Positions 20,499 to 31,210 of a stretch of 64,000 nt of DNA are shown here, piece after piece; position 1 is the first letter of the stretch, and every line of letters starts with the position of its first letter. Source of the DNA: Rhypophila decipiens (Eukaryota > Ascomycota > Sordariomycetes > Sordariales > Naviculisporaceae); NCBI GenBank assembly GCA_033297075.1, contig MU858091.1, positions 1-64,000 on the forward strand, in the 5' to 3' direction. The translations under genes were made by a program, and so were the position numbers. The notes beneath the pieces are model-generated. The model had not been told where the DNA came from. It ran no database searches and worked only from the letters and a program-made list of their open reading frames with translations.

Positions 20499-22346
20499 CT
20501 AAACCAAACCCATGCCAACACCAATCTTCCGCACCAAGGCCTTCTTCAGGTACCACTCCCGAGCCAGACTTCGAGTCATGCGCGCAAACTCGGCTGGCCC
20601 AATCCGACCACGTTCGACGGCCCGGCCAAGAATATGAATGGCATCCGCCAGGGCACGTTCCTCTGCCACCAACTCGTATAACTGATTCCCCACAACAGTT
20701 GGCGCAACCAGTAACTCGTCAATATCTGGCTCTGGAAGCTGCGCCGACGATTCTATCACCCCGTCGGCTTTCCGCAGACTGTCTTGCAGGATGGTTGTGT
20801 TGGAGCTGAGCAAGGCTGAAAGTTGCGACAACTGCGCCGACTCGGCCTGGAGTTTCTCCGCTGCCGCCTGCATGGCGTTGCGCTGGGCCTGGAGTCCCAT
20901 CAATGAAGACTCATTCTGGCTGCGAGCCTGCTGCCGCATGGCGTGCAACGTCTGCGCAAGCTGGTGGAGAAGGGCATCCTTTTCGGGATTTGGAGGGATG
21001 GGTGGTGCGGCCACTGCAGAAGCTGGTGGGATGGAGAGCGCAAGGTCATCGTCCATAAGATCCGGAGGCGGAGGAGGCTTCGGCTGCGGAGTTGGCTGAA
21101 CTGGTGGAGGTGGCTGTTGCCAGTTCGGAGGAGGAGTGCCGTAAGGCTGTGGTTGTTGGTAGACTGAGGATCGGCGAGGATCGGCATACCCCGGCTGCGC
21201 TGCAGTTGGCGGGAACCCAGCTGGTCGAGGTGGTCCTTGGTAGGGAGGACTATGGATAGGATTTTGTGCCGGGACCGGTTGGGGACTCATCGGTTGCGAC
21301 CGGGCTTGAAGTTCAGCTGGAGGTAATGGCGGTGCACTATCATAGCGGGCTGGTCTGGGTGGTGTAGGTTGTGGCTGAGATGTCCTGTTTTCAGGGGCAT
21401 ATTGATACTGCGGACCGCCCATGTTGGAAGGATGAGGAGGCACGGGTGGGCCCGCGGGCGGCGATTGCACCGGCGGGGGCCGAGGAGGAGGTTGCGCAAG
21501 CTCGGCGGGCGCTCCTGGCTTGGGCGGAGGAGGTGGTGGTCGAAGTCGGGCATCCTGCACTGGTGTATGCGCCTGGGTCGCAGGCCTCGGGGCGAGGTCT
21601 GGGGGAAGTGGAGGCACGGGGGGTGGTGTCGCGGTCTGCTGTTGAACTGGAAGAGGACGGGCAGCTTGACGGGCGATCACCGGGGGCTCTTTGGCAAACA
21701 CGTCTCGTAGGATGGCCAAGAAGTCCAAGATGCTCGACTTCTGTAGGGCAAGTCAGCTTTCTGTGTTAGACACTTGGCAGATTCAGGACACCACTCACAT
21801 CCCAGAATGTAGACCATCCGACAAGGTAAGGGTGGTAGACCTGGCCTTGCGGATCAACATGCTGCCCTGGCCTCACCACCATGTTCTCAGTCGGCGTCAC
21901 GTAGGCCAACGGCGCTTCTCGAGGGTATGCGTGTGGTACCCATATCGATATCGGAAACCGGTATGTTGTTCCGCGAAACTGGACTGGGATCGTTCCCGAA
22001 AGGTGTAATAACAAGGCCGAGGCGCCGTTTGGGAAAGCTGCAACAGCTCGTCAGCTATCGAATTATCTTCGAGGGCGCTTGGCATATGCGTACTGTGGAC
22101 GTCTGTTCGGGGCGAGAGGGAGGGATATTGCGACAGCGCTTGGGCTACATCGTTGTAGGTGCGATTCACGTCGTGATATTCCTGCGAACGGGGCGACACC
22201 AATGACTCGTGTTAGCTGTGCTGGACATGCCCAAGCAATCTGTGAGTGTTTTCGCGATTGCGCCACCATATGAGCATAGGGGAGGGGGCACACACGCTGG
22301 TCAAGACACTGTACAACCAGTTGAGGACATGTTGCTGAACTACCAT
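20499..22346 (-). CDS. vps23: ESCRT-I subunit Vps23/TSG101
   Basis: Four exons on the minus strand, 22346-22296, 22181-22094, 22037-21799 and 21740-20499, give 539 residues. All junctions have GT...AG and keep frame. Residues 1 to about 145 form the UEV domain (NWLYSVLTS, then NRTYNDVAQALSQYPSLSP, then LHLSGTIPVQFRGTTYRFPI, then WVPHAYPREAP). This is the ubiquitin-conjugating fold that binds ubiquitin and PTAP-type peptides; the position of the catalytic Cys is not occupied. A Pro/Gln-rich linker (about 145-355) follows, then a coiled coil (about 380-455), then the C-terminal steadiness box (LYELVAEERALADAIHILGR to the end). It joins Vps28 and Vps37 in ESCRT-I on endosomes, for multivesicular-body sorting and, in fungi, ambient-pH signalling. 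It diverges from the indoleamine dioxygenase gene across 1.25 kb. Confidence 0.93.
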
Positions 22347-23593
22347 GTTTGACTGATGCAGCAGTGTTCTGGCTCTATCGTAGCATGGTGTTTGGTTTCG
22401 GCGTGATTGATGGCATTCAGCATGAAGTCGGGTGGTCAATGGTCGTGCGTTGAGGGCCTTGGAAGGTGATCGCTGAGTGCTGCCAAGCTTTCAGATCGAT
22501 GGTGTCTTGGCGGGGGATGACGAGGCTTGTGCAAGTTCTTGCCAGTCTGCGGTCCACCAGAGCTTCAGTGGTAGGTTGTGCCTAGAACACTAGGTACGTA
22601 CCTACTTAATACCGGGTATGTACTGGGACGAGAAGCCACTGCCAACAGCCACAGCAGCCGCTGACCGCGGGGAAGCACGGAAGATCACATCCACCGAGTC
22701 CCGCTCCTCAACTGTCCCACATGGCCCCTCCACTTCATGTCAGATCCACCGTTGCCGGCGTGAACCCAGATCGATGCGACTCCAGATTTGCGATCACGCC
22801 CGTGACTGGAAAGACGGCATAAAATATTTTCTCCTTTCTGCCGCGTCAATCAGACCCATCTTGTGCTCATTCTCTTAGACACTTACGTGACACTCAACCC
22901 ACGCTGCGCGGGGGTTTTCTCCTGCAATTCGCCTACAAGGGTCCTATTTGCGTCCTACACATGACAAGAGACGCCCTCCGAGAAGGCCGAGCCCGATTTT
23001 ACGCCGTTCGCGGGGCCCAAGACCAAGCAGCACACACACCTCAAGAAAAGGGGGGTTCCCTTGACGGGCCAACATCAAACCCTTTGTGACGGTTTTGCGA
23101 TATTTTCTCTTACTCACGCAACCTCAACGGTTCTCCACCTAAACAAGTGTCAAAGCCAATCCTTGTTGTTTGAAACTCTGTTTTTTTCCAAGCCGGGAAT
23201 GGCCGTCTCTTACCAAGCGTTGAGGGGCAGTCTAGAAGGTAACCGAGGGGCAATTTCCATCCTTCCTGGAGAGCCATCTGCTGATGGCTGATTATTAACC
23301 TCGCCTTCCCACTTCTTTTTCGTCTTCTCATCATGACATGTCCCTCAACTTCCGGATTTCGTCTCCTGAGTTCTTTACAACCTCAACTTCATGCTAGCAA
23401 TCCAACAGAGTTCTCGCACGGCTGAGGAGTATCACAGAGCACATTCTGTATACTCCTTGCGTCAGGACCATTTCATTTGATCTGCTTCGCTCAAGATACA
23501 CACACTCAATTCTCAGCATTACTTGCATCGACCAATTTTATTCTTTGGTAGTCCCAAGCAATAGCGTTCGACGAGAAACATTTGACGGGAGTC
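22347..23593. promoter_or_regulatory. Divergent promoter region, vps23 and indoleamine dioxygenase
   Basis: A 1.25-kb region between two divergent starts. It must contain both promoters. No gene, RNA or clear repeat is visible, and no specific factor site can be assigned by eye. Confidence 0.45.
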
Positions 23594-25114
23594 ATGTTTC
23601 CTCCCATCCCAAAGTTAGGCGACTATGGAATCTCCCCGACCCGAGGTTTCCTCCCGGAGACTCTGCCGTTGACGAGACTTCCCGACCCCTACTACCACAA
23701 GTGGGAAGCCGTTGTCGCCAATCTTCAGGCCTTGATCCTCAGCAAGCGGCTGCGAGGAGTTGTGGATCGTCTTCCCGTGCTCGACACCATCGGTCTGGAA
23801 CATGACGCAGAATGGCGCAGAGCCTACTCCCTCCTGTCCTTCATGGCCCACGGCTACATCTGGGGTGGTGATAATCCCAGTGACCGCCTGCCACCTGCCA
23901 TTGCCGTCCCCTTGATGAAGGTGGCTGAACATCTCGAGGTGCCCCCGGTAGCCACCTACGCTGCCCTTTGCCTCTGGAACTTCAAGCCCTTGTTCATGGA
24001 CGAGGACATCGACAATCTCGAAAATCTGGCCACGCTCAACACCTTCACAGGTTCCTTGGACGAGTCATGGTTTTACCTGGTCTCGGTCGCCATGGAGGCA
24101 CGTGGTGCACCCATCATTCCCAAGATGCTCGCTGCTATCGACGCAGCACGCAAAGACGACGCCGCAACTGTCACTGATTCTCTGATGGACTTTGCCGTGG
24201 GACTGGACGATCTTACAAGACTCTTGATGCGCATGCACGAGAGCTGCGATCCCAGAATGTTTTACCACCGCATCCGCCCCTTCCTTGCTGGAAGCAAGAA
24301 CATGGCCGAGGCGGGCTTGCCCCATGGCGTCATTTACGAGGATGGGTCTGGTATCGATGAATACCGTCAGTACTCGGGCGGCAGCAATGCCCAGAGCAGC
24401 TTGTTCCAATTATTCGACATTGTCCTTGGTATCGAGCACAGGCCCACTGGAGAAAAGCGTGCGCGGGACCATGGTTCCAGAGGACGCGAGGGCCTTGCAC
24501 CGCCGCCCAAACACAATTTCATCATGGACATGCGTCGCTACATGCCAGGACCACATGCCCGCTTCCTGGGTGCGGTCCAGTCGGTTGCCAACATTCGCGA
24601 CTATGTCGACCAACACTCTGACAATGCTTCGCTAAGGCTAGCCTTTGATGCTTGCTTGGTCGCATTGTCGGATCTCCGCGACAAGCACATTGCCATTGTC
24701 GCTCGGTACATTGTCGTTCCCAGCCGCGAAGTGCGCGCTCGCAGTCGCAGTCGTAGCCCCGAGACAACAAGACGCCAGCTCAACCTGGCTACCGCGTCTC
24801 GACAGCCTCAGGGTATCGCCTACGACGCGCGCGCAGGGGCCACCCAGCAAGAGGCTGCCAAGAAAAGTCTCAAGGGGACTGGTGGCACGGCCTTGATTGC
24901 TTTTCTACGGCAGACCCGAGACGAGACTGCAGAGGCTGCCGTCGACGGTGTGACCCATCGGTTCCTGAGTCGCAAGGCTAAGACCGAAGGCGAGGGTGAC
25001 TTTTTCGCCGGCAAGCCCGAGGGCGTTGCTGGGCCCGTTGAACAGGTACAGGTACCCGGCCTGGCTGGAATCTGGACCATGGAGGATGATGTCGGTGGCA
25101 TTTGTAATTATTGA
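23594..25114 (+). CDS. Indoleamine 2,3-dioxygenase (kynurenine pathway, BNA2 type)
   Basis: A 506-residue intronless protein starting at the ATG at 23594. The frame extends four codons further, but only to a TTG. It opens L-tryptophan to N-formylkynurenine with haem and O2, the first step of de novo NAD synthesis. Family hallmarks are the N-terminal segment GISPTRGFLPETLPLTRLP, FMAHGYIWGGDNPSDRLP, a central helical region and FIMDMRRYMPGPHARFL. The proximal haem ligand is in LRDKHIAIVARYIVVPS, His at about 365. A Ser/Arg-rich insert (REVRARSRSRSPE) follows this motif. The C-terminal GTGGTALIAFLRQTRDET is the conserved substrate/haem-closing loop. Fungi often carry several paralogues; which one this is (alpha, beta or gamma) cannot be settled here. 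Confidence 0.92.
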   Translation: MFPPIPKLGDYGISPTRGFLPETLPLTRLPDPYYHKWEAVVANLQALILSKRLRGVVDRLPVLDTIGLEHDAEWRRAYSLLSFMAHGYIWGGDNPSDRLPPAIAVPLMKVAEHLEVPPVATYAALCLWNFKPLFMDEDIDNLENLATLNTFTGSLDESWFYLVSVAMEARGAPIIPKMLAAIDAARKDDAATVTDSLMDFAVGLDDLTRLLMRMHESCDPRMFYHRIRPFLAGSKNMAEAGLPHGVIYEDGSGIDEYRQYSGGSNAQSSLFQLFDIVLGIEHRPTGEKRARDHGSRGREGLAPPPKHNFIMDMRRYMPGPHARFLGAVQSVANIRDYVDQHSDNASLRLAFDACLVALSDLRDKHIAIVARYIVVPSREVRARSRSRSPETTRRQLNLATASRQPQGIAYDARAGATQQEAAKKSLKGTGGTALIAFLRQTRDETAEAAVDGVTHRFLSRKAKTEGEGDFFAGKPEGVAGPVEQVQVPGLAGIWTMEDDVGGICNY

Positions 25115-25681
25115 TGCCCCCATCCTGGCGGAACTGGCATCGCACGGTTGAGAAGATAGTTGCTCTGAGCGGATTGGCAAGCAGCTGATCCGCAAACGGT
25201 CCTCTGGCGCTGCTCGCGTCCCTGATAGCCAGACCAGACACAGCGAGGGACTGGTTCAGCGATAGCTTAATACTACCAACATTCATTTCCAACGCCATAA
25301 GTGTCCCCTTTTACAACGTCACGACTGTAGTACGTAGCTTCAGATTGGTTATCATGTCGAGTTTCGACCTATATACGGTCAACCATTATACCAGCGCAGC
25401 AAGGTGTTGTGTCGTTCAAGGAATCAGGTCATCAAATGGCGCTTCCAAAATCACATCTGCATGGGCAATGTCATTGCACTGATACACAACGGGCTTCAGT
25501 CATTTCTTGGTTAAATTCTCATACATTATGCCTTTTGTTTTACAGTTCAGCCGGTGTAGTCTATTGCCCACTCGGCACGGTACATTCATCCAAATGAAAG
25601 CTTACTGACTTGGCTTTTTACTCCTGACCTATCCGGGCTTCATCTCTCTCTCCTTTTCTTTTCTTCCAAGCAGTTGTTTAC
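25115..25681. other. Convergent intergenic region
   Basis: About 570 bases between the dioxygenase (+) and the disordered protein (-), presumably both 3' untranslated regions. I see nothing else in it. Confidence 0.5.
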
Positions 25682-27799
25682 CTAATACCACCTGTCACTA
25701 GACCGTGAACCTCGTCTGTCCTCCCTCCTGCCGCTGGCTCGGGGACCCCCGTGACGGTCAGGTCCCCGGACTGTATCATCCGAGTCGGAAGAATGGGTAC
25801 TGCTGCTGTTTCTCGGAATGTATGCCTTGTGGTGCTTCCCGGAAGGAGAGACTAGATAATCCTCGTGGTCGTCGCCGGACCCGAGACTGGAACTTGGGAC
25901 TTGGAAGACACGGGCGGTACTGAAACGGTAGTCAGGGACAGTACTGTCTGTTGCGGTGCTTGTTTCGGATGCGGTTGAGGCGCTGGGGGCGTAATACCCC
26001 CTTCCGCTGGGACGGTCACGGGCGGTGCTGCCACTTGCGGTGCTTGTCTCACTTGCAGAGTAGGTTGAGCTGCTGCTGGGGAAGGGATAGTACCCCCTTC
26101 CGCCAGGAGGGTCACGGGCAGTGCTGCCGCTTGCGGTGCTTTTCTCACTTGCAGAGTAGGTTGAGCTGCTGCTGGGCGGGTAGTATCCTTTTCCCGGGGG
26201 GCGGTAGTCGCGAGAGTCGCGAGAGTCGCGAGAATCAAGAGACTCGCTAGGGGGGTAGTAGCCTGTTGCAGGAGGAGCGCGGCGATCGCGAGGATCACCA
26301 CCACGAGGGTAATACGAGCTACTGGTGGAGGTATTGGAGGGCGGCGGCGGCGGATGTCTCGACCTGCTGGCACCGGTTGCATGTCGGCTATGACGGCTGG
26401 CTCCTGGGATTGGTGGAAGGGTGGCTTCAAATACTGTGCTGGCTGAGGACTCGGCTACTAGGGACTCTCGGTCGTCTGCCTCGATGACTTCGGCTTTGGG
26501 GCCACGCTGGATTGGGGGCTCTCGGCTCGGGGGCTGTCTTGAGCTCTTGGAACTAGTACTGCCGTGAGTGGGCTCATGTTTATTTGAGCTGCTAGTGTCG
26601 CGGTGGCGAGTGTCTCTGGGAGGGGGGTCATGTTTTCTCGAGCTGCTAGGGTCGCGGTGACGAGTGTCTCTGGGAGGGGGTTCGTGTTTTCTCGAGCTGC
26701 TAGTCTCGCGGTGACGGGTATCTTTGGGAGGGGGGTCATGTTTTCGTGCGCTACTGGCGCCGCTGTGACGTCTGCTGGTGTTTCCCATCGGTGGCAAGGT
26801 GAACTCGGCTACTGTGCTCGCTTTGGACTTGGAGCTGACTAGGGACTCGCGGTCATCTGCTTCGATGACCTCTGCTTTGGGACCACGCGGGATGGAAGAT
26901 GTGTCTTTCTTGGGGTCCGAGAAGGGGTTGCCGCTGTGGCGGGAAGAACGCGAATCTCTGTGGCCGTGACTTTGGGAGGAAGAATGATCTGTGTCAGGGG
27001 CTCGGAAGCCCGATGCGGTACGGCCATGAGGGCGGACGGTTGAAGCGGACGACCTTGTCTGGGTGCTTTCTGACGGAGCGTAGTATCTGTCTTCCCCCGA
27101 GTCATACTCGCGTGCGTAGGGTCGGGGAGGAGGCGGGCATGCGGTACGCTGAGAGGAGCGGGTGGATTCCTCGTATTCAGGTTCAGGCACACCGTGAGTC
27201 CTGTGGTAAAGGGTGCTGGTGCCAGTTGAGGTGACGTCGTCGTTATTCCAGCCGGGATGGTGAGCCGGCCGGGAAGACTGGGAGGAGCGGCTGGATCCCT
27301 GGTACGAAGATGTCGTTTGATCATCATAATAGTCTCGCTCGTCCCGACTTTCATATGACCGTTCCGAGGATGGTGGGTCAAGCAAGGGTCGCTGGTATGA
27401 GTCCTGACGATAACTACCGCGCGAGTCATAGTCGTCATCGTCGATTCCCAACCTGTCAAAGCTGTCCGCGAGGCTCGACCCCCGCCGTGAGCCAGATGAC
27501 CTGGAGCCTTCGTTTTCCTTCAACTTTTCGACGTAATACTCCCCTGCTCCCTTTCCGCCAACAGCGTGGAGCATCGCGGCGGCGAGGGTGTTGCTGAGCC
27601 CTATGCCTTTGGAGGCTGACGTCTTGCGCTTGTCCTTGTCCTTGTCCTTGTCCTTACCCTTATCCTTGTCCTTACCCTTATCCTTGTCCTTACCCTTATC
27701 CTTGTCCCCCTTTCCCTTGGACTTCTTCCTCACCAGGTGCAGACCGCTCTTGTCTGCGCCAAAGGGTAGTTTGTCCTTTTTGGGGTTGAACGAAGACAT
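25682..27799 (-). CDS. Large disordered, repeat-rich hypothetical protein
   Basis: A single frame of 705 residues starting at an ATG at 27799. It is almost entirely low complexity (Ser, Arg, Asp, Pro, Tyr) and should be intrinsically disordered. Residues 26-60 are a Lys-Asp/Lys-Gly run (KGKDKDKGKDKDK pattern) encoded by a 6/18-bp repeat. A short ordered helix may lie at IGLSNTLAAAMLHAVGG, near residue 65. Internal repeats include RGPKAEVIEADDRESLV twice (about residues 307 and 440), four imperfect copies of SSSRKHEPPPRDTRHRD in the middle, SRDSRDSRD, and two copies of a Ser/Thr block (STYSASE..STASGSTARD) alternating with GRGYYP. The two EADDRESLV copies are each followed by a similar hydrophobic tail (A.TVAEFTLPP / A.TVFEATLPP), so the unit is longer than it first appears. 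No membrane span or signal is seen, and the function is unknown. Confidence 0.72.
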   Translation of the reverse strand: MSSFNPKKDKLPFGADKSGLHLVRKKSKGKGDKDKGKDKDKGKDKDKGKDKDKDKDKRKTSASKGIGLSNTLAAAMLHAVGGKGAGEYYVEKLKENEGSRSSGSRRGSSLADSFDRLGIDDDDYDSRGSYRQDSYQRPLLDPPSSERSYESRDERDYYDDQTTSSYQGSSRSSQSSRPAHHPGWNNDDVTSTGTSTLYHRTHGVPEPEYEESTRSSQRTACPPPPRPYAREYDSGEDRYYAPSESTQTRSSASTVRPHGRTASGFRAPDTDHSSSQSHGHRDSRSSRHSGNPFSDPKKDTSSIPRGPKAEVIEADDRESLVSSKSKASTVAEFTLPPMGNTSRRHSGASSARKHDPPPKDTRHRETSSSRKHEPPPRDTRHRDPSSSRKHDPPPRDTRHRDTSSSNKHEPTHGSTSSKSSRQPPSREPPIQRGPKAEVIEADDRESLVAESSASTVFEATLPPIPGASRHSRHATGASRSRHPPPPPSNTSTSSSYYPRGGDPRDRRAPPATGYYPPSESLDSRDSRDSRDYRPPGKGYYPPSSSSTYSASEKSTASGSTARDPPGGRGYYPFPSSSSTYSASETSTASGSTARDRPSGRGYYAPSASTASETSTATDSTVPDYRFSTARVFQVPSSSLGSGDDHEDYLVSPSGKHHKAYIPRNSSSTHSSDSDDTVRGPDRHGGPRASGRREDRRGSRSSDRWY

Positions 27800-29083
27800 G
27801 ATGGGCAGTTCCGTTTATAAAGGCTAGCTGGACTGTTCGTTATGCTTGCTTGTACTTGCTCGTGATCTAGTTGTTGTTTTATCGCGGAGGAACGCTTTTA
27901 CTTGCAGACCTTTTACACAATTTCTTATGGTTAAAGACTAAGGTAGGCCTTGCTTGGTGTTTTTTCTCATCGCAAGGCAAAGGAGGTTATATATCTTAGT
28001 TCACCAACCACATTCACCTCTTGTCCGTGTCTCGCCGTCGTTCATCAGACCTGGCACTAAGAGCGCCTCTCGGTATGCCAACAAAGCAAGTCCTTTCTTC
28101 TCTCTGACGTCCATCCACTTGGATAGCAACATTCGTCTCCTTTCATAGCACCAGTGGAGATGGTCTAATACTTGGATTCGACTCCCGTTGCCGTGTCAAA
28201 GAAACGTGATATACAAGTACAAAGAGTGTTTCGCAACACCATCGCGGCTCTCTCTCTGCTCCTCGGCTTAGACAAAGGCAACTTTGCCGTGTGTCTAACC
28301 ACAATGCGCAATAATTGGTTCCCAATTTGAACCTCGTGGCTTCTGCTGTTCCCGAGTCCCTTAAATAAAGGGATGTCGGAATATCCTCGAAGATTCGCGA
28401 TAACAAGAGTTTCGAGCTCCTGGCAAAGTTTCCGACGGGATATTCTAGGTCACCGGCGTTCTTGAAGTCTAATTCCTAAAGCATAATTCATTCCAAATCA
28501 CGTAATACCGGCTGCGAACGTCTGTCCCATGGAAAATCGAGGTTTCTGGTCCGCGGAGGGCGGTTTCTTGGATCTCGACCGCCCTCCAGAACCCCGGGCC
28601 GTCCTCAAAGGCAAGGCTCACTCGATATTTTTGGGCTCGTCGTGACAGGATTGGCTACGGTTATTAGCACAGCCCATCGTCCCCCGTTGAGTCTATCATT
28701 CCCTTTGGCTGATCTCCGGCTACAAAATATCTATCCTTGTGCTGCATACAACGTGGAAAGCCAAGTTTTTGAACAGTGCCCTGATCACAACCTTCCTTCA
28801 AGTACTCCAAAGGTCCGGGCTTGCCATCTGGTAGACCTGGAGATCACCATTCCTGTGTTACAATTCAGGCCATGTCATTTAATCCATCGAGTTCATGAAT
28901 GACAAAAGTGAAGGTTTGTTTGTTTGTCTCATGCCCCTTTAGAGTTCCCCGGGTTCCTGCAGCAACAGTGGCTCCCCTGATGTCCACTTGGCATCCACTT
29001 TAGCTTTCAGCCCGCTCCATCACACAAATCAAATATAAGAGAATCCACACGGACAACTGACATCACACTCCTGAGTAGTAACA
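27800..29083. other. Intergenic region
   Basis: About 1.3 kb upstream of the disordered protein and before the tRNA pair. Only short frames without motifs occur. I see no gene. Confidence 0.5.
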
Positions 29084-29155
29084 TCCGGTATAGTGTAACG
29101 GTCAACATATCGCGCTTTCACCGCGAAGCTCCGGGTTCGATTCCCGGTACCGGAA
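29084..29155 (+). tRNA. tRNA-Glu (anticodon TTC)
   Basis: A 72-base cloverleaf without intron. The acceptor stem is TCCGGTA/TACCGGA with discriminator A. The D-arm is AGTGTAACGGT. The anticodon stem-loop is TCGCG-CTTTCAC-CGCGA with TTC in the loop. The T-arm is CCGGGTTCGATTCCCGG. The AGTGTAACGGT D-arm is characteristic of eukaryotic tRNA-Glu. Confidence 0.95.
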
Positions 29156-29617
29156 AGACAGTCCCTTGATGCAAGAGTCCCTTCTTTGACCATACTCACA
29201 GGTCAGAAATATCATTTTTGGCTCAGCACCACAATTCCCGCATCATTGCGGCCCTTTTTTCTCACCTTCTTACACACTTACTGCTGTATTTAGCCACGGA
29301 TATCGGGCTAAAACCCTCAAGAGATTAAGTATATCATAACTTCGAGTTGCTGTATTGATCCTGTCACTCCAACCGTGATGTCGACAAAAGACATGTTATA
29401 GGGGTTGAAACACATTGCGTCTTTCATCAATATTCACCGTTTTAGAGGAAGGGGGGAAGTCTGAACAATCAAGGAAGAGAGGCGCAAGGGACAGGAGAAT
29501 GAGAACGCGCCTAGAGGGATTCTACCGGTCAGAGCGAGCAAAAAGGAAATTGGATCATGCCCTTGATCCAAGTCTGGTTGTTTCATCTCGATTGCAAAAG
29601 CACAACAAGTAAATCAT

Positions 29618-29711
29618 CGTCGTGGGCCCGATTCGAACGGACGCTTCCGAAGAAACAAGATATCATGAACAAGTTCAAGTCTTGCGCGTTAGACCACTCC
29701 GCCACCACGAC
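29618..29711 (-). tRNA. tRNA-Ser (anticodon TGA) with a 12-nt intron
   Basis: On the minus strand, acceptor arms GTCGTGG/CCACGAC with discriminator G enclose a D-arm (GCGGAGTGGTCTAACGC), an anticodon stem CAAGA/TCTTG, a long variable arm (TTTCTTCGGAAG) and a T-arm (GTCCGTTCGAATCGGGC). The long variable arm and G73 identify a class II tRNA-Ser. Between the anticodon stem halves lie 19 bases, a 7-base loop with TGA plus a 12-base intron after position 37. The mature length is 82 bases, normal for tRNA-Ser. Confidence 0.9.
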
Positions 29712-30295
29712 CACCTATTGGTTGATGTTGTTCCGGCTTGTCTCAAAGGTATATAAGCTTATTGTGCGGTGATACGACTTGCGGTGGCTGTCTTACCATA
29801 CGTCACGTTATTAAGGGAGGAAGGAGGTGACCCATCCACGTGGACATTCCGAAGATTAACCAGAATTCCACCGATGACAACGGAGAGACAATGTCATAGT
29901 GAGATTTTCAAGAACTACCTTTAAGATTGACAGGTAGTTCCCAGAATCGTTCTGCAGTTAGTCGAAGAAATGGCACGAAGTATATATATCTCTCTACTGC
30001 CACGACATGTTATAACGAGTAAAGTCATAAGAAATATAATCCCTTTATATATAACTGCTGGTAAAATATGTATATGCATAAGAAGTGAATGGCTTGACCC
30101 GTCTTTTCCCGGCCCGCCAACTTGGTATAAACGAAGAAAAAACGCCACAATCCGTGCATATATATATATATCCAAACCATATCCACAGAACACCATTCTC
30201 CCAGGGGCCAGGTGCTGTGTTTTATATACCCAAAACTCCACCGCTGTAACAGTTTCCCGACCCAAAAGTCTAACATGCTAAGAGAACATTCCCGT
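29712..30295. other. Intergenic region
   Basis: About 580 AT-rich bases between the tRNA and the 3' end of the glucanase gene, including a short (AT)n tract near 30160. No gene is seen. Confidence 0.5.
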
Positions 30296-31210
30296 CTAGT
30301 TGGAATAAACAGCAACATACTCGACCTCCATCATACTCCCCCAGCTACCCAGGGTATTCCCATTCGGCGCACCAGGCCAGTCCCCGCCAACAGCAACATT
30401 CAGAATCATAAACAAAGGCGAATGCGCCAGCGTAGCCCAAATCGCCTGATCACCAATCTGCGCGCCCGTAAGCGTCTTGAACACTTTCCCATCAATGCTC
30501 CACTGCAGCGCCTCCTGCCTAAAATCTTTACCACCCGCAGCAGACCGATCGATCTTGAGAGTCCACGTATGCCACCCGTTGTCTGTCAGGGGCGTGCTAC
30601 TCGGCAGCCCGATCGGCTCGTTACACGGACCACCGGGGGTTGAGCCGCAGTGGATGGTTCCGTAGCCTTGGGGAGCACCGTTGATGTTCTCCATTATGTC
30701 GAGCTCGCCGCATCGGGGCCAGGGGGTTCCCTGGTGGATGACGTCGCCTAGAAGCCAGAAGGCGGGCCAGATCCCTTGTTTGTTGGCCGCTGGGCTGTCG
30801 CCGAAGCGGATCTTGCCCTCGATGATGGTTGCTTTTCCTGCTTGTGGGGTGAATGTGTATTTGGACTCGATGCGGCCTGAGGTCCACCCCTTGGCGGTCT
30901 TGAGAGGGATGAACTGGATGGAACCGCCGCCGGAGATTTGTATGTTTTGGTTGGAGGTGGTGTAATCTTGGACTTCGTTGTTTGTGTGGATGCTGGGGGT
31001 CAGTTTGTTAGTAAAGGCAAGTGAAATGAGAAAAAATGTGCCTGGGACTTACCCAGTGATTATTTTCCATTTGCCCAGGTCAGGACCTTGGCCTGCGTTT
31101 CCCTGGAATGTGTCGGACCACATCAAGCGGAAGCCTCCCTTGTTTGGGACTGCACCCGCAGAAACAAAGGAGGAGAGAAAAGAAACAAGAGCAAGGGTAT
31201 GTAGACGCAT
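30296..31210 (-). CDS. Secreted GH16 family glucanase (endo-1,3(4)-beta-glucanase type)
   Basis: Two exons, 31210-31053 and 30992-30296, are joined through a GTAAGT...CCCCCAG intron and give 284 residues. Residues 1-18 (MRLHTLALVSFLSSFVSA) are a signal peptide. The rest is one GH16 beta-jelly-roll: MWSDTFQGNAG at the start, FTPQAGKATIIEGKIRFGD, WPAFWLLGD, and the catalytic signature GELDIMENING with the E-x-D-x-x-E arrangement (nucleophile and acid/base Glu). Then come NGWHTWTLKIDR and the final LNVAVGGDWPG/VEYVAVY strands. The family cleaves beta-1,3 or mixed-linkage glucans, in wall remodelling or nutrition. The absence of a GPI tail suggests release into the medium. Substrate preference cannot be told from sequence alone. 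Confidence 0.9.
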
